Shown: positions 36,960 through 42,391 of the stretch, one piece after another
How positions within the stretch are numbered: position 1 is the first letter of the stretch
Layout of the letters: every line of letters begins with the position of its first letter
Assembly: GCA_012034575.1 (NCBI GenBank)
Contig: JAAUPF010000043.1
Span: forward strand, 1-42,391
Reading direction: 5' to 3'
Source: Richelia sp. CSU_2_1
Lineage (GTDB): Bacteria > Cyanobacteriota > Cyanobacteriia > Cyanobacteriales > Microcoleaceae
DNA: 42,391 nt
Notes under the pieces: generated by a model
The model's database searches: none
What the model was told of the DNA's origin: nothing
Seen by the model: the letters and a program-made list of their open reading frames with translations, nothing else
Position numbers and translations under genes: made by a program

Positions 36960-37211
36960 TCATGTTGGGTTTCGCTTTGTTGAATTTTGCAATGTTGGAC
37001 CCAGTAAAGCGTAGGGTTCGCTTGCACCTCAACCCAACTTACTAACAGGGATTTAGGTGGATAGAGACTGTTTTGCCATCAAAGTTGCTTCCCAATTATT
37101 CAATTTGAGCGCTATGCGGACGGCAAACACGATCGAATATCCTCTTTGCAGTTAACTATGAATAAGTTTAGCAAACTTTTTGGCACGCTATGTTTAACTC
37201 CTGAAATCCTG

Positions 37212-37505
37212 CTAAAAATCATCATCAATCGGGCCCTCATTTGAACTCTCATCGCTACTCTCATTGCTGTGTGCAAGTTCGGATGGGGGCCTGTCGCTAC
37301 TCCAAGCCCACCACGCGCCACCGCACTGACAGCGGTAAAATTCCTGCCACTTGCGACGGTTAAACTCGGTGTATACTGGCGATCGGCGATTAATCCAGAC
37401 TTCGCGAGCTTCCGTGCAGCTAGCACCGCACTTGGGACAGCAAAATGCAGTAGCATGAACCGCTGCGGCAGTCCATTCGGGAGGATGTGGAGCAAAAGCT
37501 TCCAT
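37212..37505 (-). CDS. Small zinc-ribbon protein
   Basis: 97 residues. A zinc-binding cluster is formed by Cys23 and Cys26 (CPKCG), with Cys22 and Cys30 nearby, and by Cys59/Cys61 (RCQCGGAWWAWSSDRPPSEL). VWINRRSPVYTEFNRRKWQEF between them is characteristic of a small conserved cyanobacterial protein family. The C-terminus is acidic and Ser-rich (SNESSDESSNEGPIDDDF). Probably cytoplasmic, binding nucleic acid or protein; function unknown. Its ATG is at 37505, upstream of a long spacer. Confidence 0.75.
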   Translation of the reverse strand: MEAFAPHPPEWTAAAVHATAFCCPKCGASCTEAREVWINRRSPVYTEFNRRKWQEFYRCQCGGAWWAWSSDRPPSELAHSNESSDESSNEGPIDDDF

Positions 37506-37956
37506 GTTTTCGAGTTTCTCTTTAAAATGCTGGTACTTAGCTGTTCGAGGCTCTCAAGACTGCTGGCACAAGACTGCTGCCAACCCTTGGGCTGACCGCA
37601 AGCAAATCTTGAATTTGCAATTAATTATAATATCTCTTGTCTGTTTTACCGTCGGGAAGTTAATTTTTTTGACATTTAGTTTCAAATTGAGATTATAACT
37701 GATTTGATATTATCGCGTCCCATTAACGGCGCGCGATCGAACCAGTTTGTATCAAACCAGTATCAAACCAGTTTGTAGTGAGGGCTTTAGTCATCAATCA
37801 CCAGTTTTCAGTCAAGACGTTAGTCCTTAATGACGAAAAATCCAAGAGAGGACTGAACTTCTCGCTACCAACTTAAGACAGTTAAACTGGGCATTATGTA
37901 AAGCGTCGATCTGCCTTCTCAGATATTTCTTCTCAAATATTTCAAGGACTAGGCTC
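37506..37956. other. Spacer with short duplications
   Basis: No gene is seen. ATCAAACCAGT is repeated twice (37751-37772), and a dispersed-repeat-like stretch (GAGGGCTTTAGTC, then GTTAGTCCTTAATGACG) lies at about 37779-37840. It must hold the divergent promoters of the zinc-ribbon and transporter genes. Confidence 0.5.
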
Positions 37957-39531
37957 ATGTCTATCTACAACTTTATCTCATTTCTCGGCATTTTTGGCTT
38001 GTGCGCGATCGCCTGGATTTTTTCAGAAAACCGCCAATTTAAATACATACCTTGGCGCGTTATCATTTGGGGCATCGGACTGCAATTAGTTTTGGGATTT
38101 TTAGTCTTTTTGTTTCCCCCAACTCGCACCGCCTTGGAGTGGTTTACTAGCTTGCTGGACGGCGTATTTACTGCCGCTGACACTGGGGCGAGATTTGTCT
38201 TCGGCAGAAACATTGTACCGATACCCGGTCAAGACCCGCCAGTTAATTTAGGATATATTTTTGCCTTTAGAGCATTGCCGACAGTTATCTTTTTCTCGGG
38301 ATTAATGGCACTGCTTTACAATATCGGCGTCATTCAAATAATCACCGAAGTTTTTGCCAAAATATTTTACCTGACAATGCGCTTGAGCGGCGCGGAAGCA
38401 CTCAGCGGGGCGGCTAATATTTTCGTAGGAATTGAAGCGGCAATTGTGGTTAAACCTTATTTGCCCAAAATGACTCGATCGGAACTTTGTGCAATTTTAT
38501 CCTGTTGTTTTGGAACGGCCGCTTCTTCCACTCTCGCAATTTACGTCAGCTTCCTCAAACCAGTTTTTCCCAATATTTTAGGGCATTTAGTTTCCGCCTC
38601 AATCATTGCAATTCCCGCTTGCTTCGTCATCTCCAAAATCTTAGTACCGGAGACGGGAGTACCGCTGACAATGGGCGGCATTCCCAAGGAAGAACCGAAG
38701 CCTCAAGGTCGCGAATTTGTGGGCGAAGAAATTGCCGAAAATGACGGCGATATGCGCAAACAAGAAACAGTTGGCGGAGAACCTATCGAGCGTGTCAGCC
38801 CTTTAGATGCAGCAATTGTCGGCGCTTTAGACGGTGTAAAAATGGCAGTGGCGATCGCGGCTGTTTTGATTTTAATCTTGGGTTTAGTTTCATTAATCAA
38901 TCAATTCTTCGGCTGGCTGGCAATTTTGCCATCTCCCATTGGTGACTTCTTCAAAGTTGTTACTTTAGCTAACATTATGGGATTCTTATTTTATCCCCTA
39001 ACGCTATTGACGGGAGTTTCCTTTGATGATTCTTGGACAGCATCAGTAATTATCGGACGGCGACTGTTAGAAACAGCAATTCCGCCCTACCAAAGTTTAG
39101 CAGAAGCTGCAGGCAAAGGATTGGTGAGCGATCGCACGGTTTTAATTGTCAGTTACGCCCTTTCCGGCTTCGCCCACTTAGCCTCAGTCGGCATATTTGT
39201 CGGAGGTACAATTGCTTTAATTCCTTCTCGGCGCAAAGACATTTCCGAACTCGGTTGGAAAGCATTATTTGTCGGTACCTTAGCCACCATGATGATTGCT
39301 TGCATCGCCGGATTATTTGACACTGGAGATGCCAGTATTTTAGGCACTAAAACAGCCCCAGCAGCCCCAATAACCGCCCCCGCATCGCCATCACCGACAG
39401 CATCCCCAGCAGCAAGTCCGCCGCCCTCAGTTGCCCCAGCAATTGCCAGTCCGAGCCCTTCGCCCAAGGCGGAAAAAGCAAATCCAAAAGATACAAAATC
39501 ACCCTCTCCCGAATCCAAGAAAAGCCCTTAA
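37957..39531 (+). CDS. NupC/CNT-family nucleoside transporter
   Basis: A 524-residue polytopic membrane protein. FRALPTVIFFSGLMALLYNI, GAANIFVGIEAAIVVKPYL, MTRSELCAILSCCFGTAASS and LSGFAHLASVGIFVGGTIAL are hallmarks of concentrative nucleoside transporters, which import nucleosides with cations. A hydrophilic insert (about 235-285) splits the core. Unlike normal NupC, it has a C-terminal tail of about 70 residues rich in Pro/Ser/Ala/Lys (ASPSPTASPAASPPPSVA). No SD is clear before the ATG. Confidence 0.87.
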   Translation: MSIYNFISFLGIFGLCAIAWIFSENRQFKYIPWRVIIWGIGLQLVLGFLVFLFPPTRTALEWFTSLLDGVFTAADTGARFVFGRNIVPIPGQDPPVNLGYIFAFRALPTVIFFSGLMALLYNIGVIQIITEVFAKIFYLTMRLSGAEALSGAANIFVGIEAAIVVKPYLPKMTRSELCAILSCCFGTAASSTLAIYVSFLKPVFPNILGHLVSASIIAIPACFVISKILVPETGVPLTMGGIPKEEPKPQGREFVGEEIAENDGDMRKQETVGGEPIERVSPLDAAIVGALDGVKMAVAIAAVLILILGLVSLINQFFGWLAILPSPIGDFFKVVTLANIMGFLFYPLTLLTGVSFDDSWTASVIIGRRLLETAIPPYQSLAEAAGKGLVSDRTVLIVSYALSGFAHLASVGIFVGGTIALIPSRRKDISELGWKALFVGTLATMMIACIAGLFDTGDASILGTKTAPAAPITAPASPSPTASPAASPPPSVAPAIASPSPSPKAEKANPKDTKSPSPESKKSP

Positions 39532-39697
39532 ACAGTCGATCGTCTACAGTCGATAGTTGACAGTTGACAGCGGACAGTTGATAATTTTATGTTTATTTAA
39601 TCGACAACTATACGCTGTTAGCTGTAGCGAAGAAACTTGAATTGCCAGCATTCGCTTTCCGATCTAGAAAATATCTGCTGTTATCTGCGGTTCCCCT

Positions 39698-39748
39698 CTT
39701 CCCTCTTCCTTCTTCCTTCTTCCTTCTTCCTTCTTCCTTCTTCCTTCG
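39698..39748. repeat. STRR (TTCCTTC)n at DUF3318 start
   Basis: About six to seven TTCCTTC heptamers, after a TTCCCTC variant, end four bases before the ATG of the DUF3318 gene. They replace any SD sequence. The same heptamer, in the same orientation relative to the gene, lies upstream of the R3H ATPase at 42304-42391. Confidence 0.9.
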
Positions 39749-39751
39749 ATT

Positions 39752-40357
39752 ATGAATCCCGATCCAGAAATTCGCCGCCTGTTAGATCTAATGCCCGCCT
39801 CCGGTCGCATGACTTGTAAAATTATTAATAAGCCCCAACAATCGACAATAATTAATTGCGAATTTCCTTTGCCTTGGAATCGCGATCGCCCGATTTATAT
39901 TAATTTTGATTTATGGAAACTTTTGTCTAAGTCGCAGCGGGATTTATTGCTATTGAGATATGTGAGTTTTTTGGGCAATTTTAAGTGGTTTAAACCGGAT
40001 ATTTATCAAGGCGCTGCACTGGCGGGAATTGTGGGAACAGTAGTAGAATTGTTGCAGGGAGATGCGATCGGCACTGCGATCGCGGGCGGCTTGACGGGAC
40101 TGGCGATGACGCGAATTTGGCGCGATAACCGCAGTTCCCAAATAGAATTAGATGCCGATGAAGCTGCGATTCGAGTGGCGGGCAGGCGCGGCTATAATGA
40201 GGCGGAAGCGGCGAAAAGTTTGTTAGGTGCGATCGAATCTGTGGCGCAGATAGAACAGCGGAGTTTGGATTTTAACGAGTTGATTCGGTGTCAAAATTTA
40301 AGGGCGATATCGGGTATTTCAGCGGTGGGCGTGCCGGATAGCGTGAGAAAAGAGTAA
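39752..40357 (+). CDS. DUF3318 family protein
   Basis: A 201-residue protein. EIRRLLDLMPASGRMTCKII, CEFPLPWNRDRPIYINFDLW and SKSQRDLLLLRYVSFLGNFKWFKP (split across the motif) identify the cyanobacterial DUF3318 family. A hydrophobic segment (about 87-120, AALAGIVGTVVELLQG, IAGGLTGLAMTRIW) may be a membrane hairpin, followed by ELDADEAAIRVAGRRGY. Some related proteins look metallopeptidase-like, but no HExxH is present. No SD is seen. Convergent with the R3H ATPase gene. Function unknown. Confidence 0.82.
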   Translation: MNPDPEIRRLLDLMPASGRMTCKIINKPQQSTIINCEFPLPWNRDRPIYINFDLWKLLSKSQRDLLLLRYVSFLGNFKWFKPDIYQGAALAGIVGTVVELLQGDAIGTAIAGGLTGLAMTRIWRDNRSSQIELDADEAAIRVAGRRGYNEAEAAKSLLGAIESVAQIEQRSLDFNELIRCQNLRAISGISAVGVPDSVRKE

Positions 40358-40510
40358 TTTCTTTTATGATTCGGCGGTTTTATTGAGTTTTTAGGATCGC
40401 CAGCAAAAAGTAGAAAGCACAAACCAGGAGCAAAAATTTCCTGAATGCCTTCTACCTTCTGCCTGCTGCATAATAGCCTTGAGAAAATCGGCTTTCGATC
40501 GGTGGGGAGG

Positions 40511-42280
40511 TTACGCCGGATAGATCCGCAAGCGGCGGTTGGGTTCTTCCCCAAAACTGTCGGATTTTAGATGATAGTGTTCCACCAGTTCGTGCTGCAT
40601 TTTGCGGACGTGGGGAGAACGGGGCAAAAGTTCCACCGGCTGTCCCTTAGGAATCACAATTTGTTCGACAGCCAAGCGGGCCTCTTCCAAAGCTTCGATC
40701 TCGTCAGAAGAACCGCTGCGGGCAAACAAAGTCAGGTCCGCCACTTCGGGCGTACCGGGGTCTTCCATATCCAACAACCGCCGTAAAGCCCTCGCCACGT
40801 GGGGCAGAGTGCTGGCTTTAATCGTGTGCAAGGGAACTTGGCGAGTTTTAGCCAAGTGCCGCAATTTCGACTGATTGCGCACGTTAGATCGCAAAGCCAA
40901 AACCACGTCAGCACTGTCAATATCCTTAGTCAGCACCACCGGCAAATTCAGCGTGGAAATCACCTGTTCGAGTTGGTGGCGGGCGATACCGTAAGGATAA
41001 ACGTGCAGTGGCAAATCTTCGCCATTAGGTCCGATCTGCTGGGAAAAACGGCCGGGGGTAGCGACAGGAGTCACAGACAGCGACTCTTCGAGCAACTCCT
41101 CGAAATACCGAGTTTCCGAAACAGGTGAACCGTTGGCTGCGAGTTCGGCAGTTTGGGTTTGAGGCGGCAGCGGCACCATTTTGCCCGCACTCCGCCAGCC
41201 GGAAAGCGGCGTAACGGGCCGGAGGGCCGACACCGATGCTGTTCCCGAACTGGCCATCCCCGGAAAGCGGGCTGGCGGGACGGGCGACTCGCGAGCAATT
41301 ATCACTTCTCCGGTATCGCCGACGCTTCTGATTTGCTGGCCGGGCTGGCGTCCCCGCAGCAAAGTGTCGATCGCATCTGCCACATCTTCGTGAATTACCC
41401 AGCGTTGGCGTTCCAGCATTTCCACCGCAATTTCAAAAGTAGGCGGGGCTTTGCGTTCCAAAACCGTCTTTTGAGAACCCCGCCGTCGGGCCTCGTCGTC
41501 TCCCAGCGTCACCGCTTGGATGCCCCCGATCAAATCTGCCAGAGTCGGGTTTTTCATCAAGTTTTCGAGTCGGTTTCCGTGGGCCGTACCCACCAACTGC
41601 ACTCCGCGTTCGGCGATCGTCCGGGCCGCCAAAGCTTCGAGTTCCGTACCGATTTCGTCAATCACGATCACTTCGGGCATATGGTTTTCCACTGCTTCGA
41701 TCATGACTTGGTGCTGGAGTTCGGGACGGGAAACCTGCATTCTGCGAGCTCGCCCGATCGCGGGGTGGGGGATATCTCCATCTCCGGCAATTTCGTTGGA
41801 GGTATCGATAATTACCACTCGTTTTTGCAAGTCATCGGCGAGCACGCGGGCGATTTCGCGCAGGGCGGTAGTTTTGCCGACGCCGGGGCGACCGAGCATC
41901 AGAATGCTGCGCCCGGTTTCGACTAAATCGCGGATAATGCCGATCGTCCCGAACACGGCGCGGCCTACCCTTAAAGTCAGACCGATAATTTCGCCGCTGC
42001 GGTTGCGCAGAGCGCTAATACGGTGTAATGTTTGCTCGATACCGGCTCGGTTGTCGCCGCCGAAATGGCCGACCCTCTCAATGCAATAGTTGAGGTCGGC
42101 CTTGGAAATCGGTATTTGAGAAAGCGGCTCGGCCGATGATGGAAAACGAGCTTCTGGATGGCGTCCCAAATCCATGACGATCTCGATGAGATTGTCGCGC
42201 TGCGGGTGCTGCTCTATGGGTCGCCGGATGTCATCTGGCACGATATCTAATAATCTGTTGAGGTCGTCTGTAATCTGCAT
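40511..42280 (-). CDS. Ycf45-like R3H/AAA ATPase
   Basis: A 589-residue protein. An N-terminal region (about 1-115) is followed by a SpoIIIAA/Ycf45-type P-loop ATPase: Walker [11 protein letters not shown] (130-139), Walker B VIVIDEIG, and [19 protein letters not shown] linker of about 90 residues, Pro/Ser-rich, follows, then [17 protein letters not shown]. The C-terminal R3H domain (about 555-589, [18 protein letters not shown], ending RRLRIYPA) binds single-stranded nucleic acids. Related to plastid Ycf45. The cellular role is unclear, perhaps RNA or DNA metabolism. GAGG precedes the ATG. Length is typical. Confidence 0.88.
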   Translation of the reverse strand: MQITDDLNRLLDIVPDDIRRPIEQHPQRDNLIEIVMDLGRHPEARFPSSAEPLSQIPISKADLNYCIERVGHFGGDNRAGIEQTLHRISALRNRSGEIIGLTLRVGRAVFGTIGIIRDLVETGRSILMLGRPGVGKTTALREIARVLADDLQKRVVIIDTSNEIAGDGDIPHPAIGRARRMQVSRPELQHQVMIEAVENHMPEVIVIDEIGTELEALAARTIAERGVQLVGTAHGNRLENLMKNPTLADLIGGIQAVTLGDDEARRRGSQKTVLERKAPPTFEIAVEMLERQRWVIHEDVADAIDTLLRGRQPGQQIRSVGDTGEVIIARESPVPPARFPGMASSGTASVSALRPVTPLSGWRSAGKMVPLPPQTQTAELAANGSPVSETRYFEELLEESLSVTPVATPGRFSQQIGPNGEDLPLHVYPYGIARHQLEQVISTLNLPVVLTKDIDSADVVLALRSNVRNQSKLRHLAKTRQVPLHTIKASTLPHVARALRRLLDMEDPGTPEVADLTLFARSGSSDEIEALEEARLAVEQIVIPKGQPVELLPRSPHVRKMQHELVEHYHLKSDSFGEEPNRRLRIYPA

Positions 42281-42303
42281 TCGCCTCGAAATCGGTGACG
42301 TTT

Positions 42304-42391
42304 AAGAAGGAAGAAGGAAGAAGGAAGAAGGAAGAAGAGAAGAAGAAGGAAGAAGGAAGAAGGAAGGAAGGAAGGAAGGAAGGAAGGAAGG
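42304..42391. repeat. Purine STRR (GGAAGAA)n then (GGAA)n at window end
   Basis: From 42304 the sequence is AAGAAGG heptamers with one irregular stretch, turning into GGAA tetramers from about 42359 to the last base. It ends in the repeat, so the sequence edge may be set by it. On the minus strand it reads TTCCTTC, upstream of the R3H ATPase. Confidence 0.9.

Noticed and set aside
37112..37495. Overlapping minus-strand frame at the zinc-ribbon gene
   Set aside because: It lacks the Cys motifs; the frame at 37212-37505 has the conserved zinc-ribbon sequence.
1..42391. tRNA or rRNA genes
   Set aside because: No cloverleaf with a GGTTCRA-type T arm or rRNA-like segment was recognised by eye; a covariance-model scan would be decisive.

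Overview
The window looks like chromosomal DNA of a filamentous, probably non-heterocystous cyanobacterium of the Microcoleus/Oscillatoria/Phormidium type. The evidence is dense HIP1 octamers (GCGATCGC), heptanucleotide short tandem repeats (STRR), Psb34, Ycf33, Ycf45-like, DUF3155, DUF3318 and CCB (DUF2930) homologues, and AAA-like/TIR/GAF/CHAT signalling proteins. The genus is an inference. I see no rRNA, tRNA, CRISPR array or intact transposase.

Layout. 207-4828 is a same-strand operon: a GIY-YIG-like protein, a TerY-like VWA protein, a PP2C phosphatase, a two-TM peptide, and a Ser/Thr kinase with zinc ribbon fused to a pilin-like envelope domain. This is a TerY-P type phosphosignalling triad with unusual additions. 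4859-8724 holds two small conserved or unknown proteins, a short psb34 gene, ThiG carrying an N-terminal extension, a CdiA-C-like nuclease domain overlapping that extension, and a divergent Crp-family regulator. 9208-16424 is metabolic: cupin, methyltransferase, ThiO, ferredoxin, citramalate synthase, LivM-type permease, Ycf33. 16846-22800 has PadR, a cytochrome b6f heme-assembly factor, DUF3155, a histidine kinase, a membrane protein and an HD-domain protein, separated by striking repeats. 23469-31365 is an accessory island: TIR-STAND protein, DUF4058, RusA-like nuclease, a possible degenerate REase, and an AAA-like protein with four GAF domains. 31588-36213 is a two-partner-secretion/CHAT fusion. 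36684-42280 holds a small conserved protein, a zinc-ribbon protein, a NupC-type transporter, DUF3318 and a Ycf45/R3H ATPase.

Five otherwise well-conserved genes (PP2C, kinase-pilin, cimA, histidine kinase, AAA-GAF) are each broken by exactly one base. Four of the five breaks lie in A or T homopolymers. I read these mainly as sequencing or assembly indels, and annotate each as one gene with its breakpoint; programmed slippage is a secondary possibility, chiefly for the T7 site in the PP2C gene.

Best candidates for something new: (i) the GIY-YIG + VWA + PP2C + kinase-zinc-ribbon-pilin operon; (ii) the orphan CdiA-C-like domain overlapping a small domain fused in frame to ThiG; (iii) the TIR-STAND/DUF4058/RusA/REase-like island; (iv) a 16-unit minisatellite at 18346-18575 whose two halves are mutually complementary.
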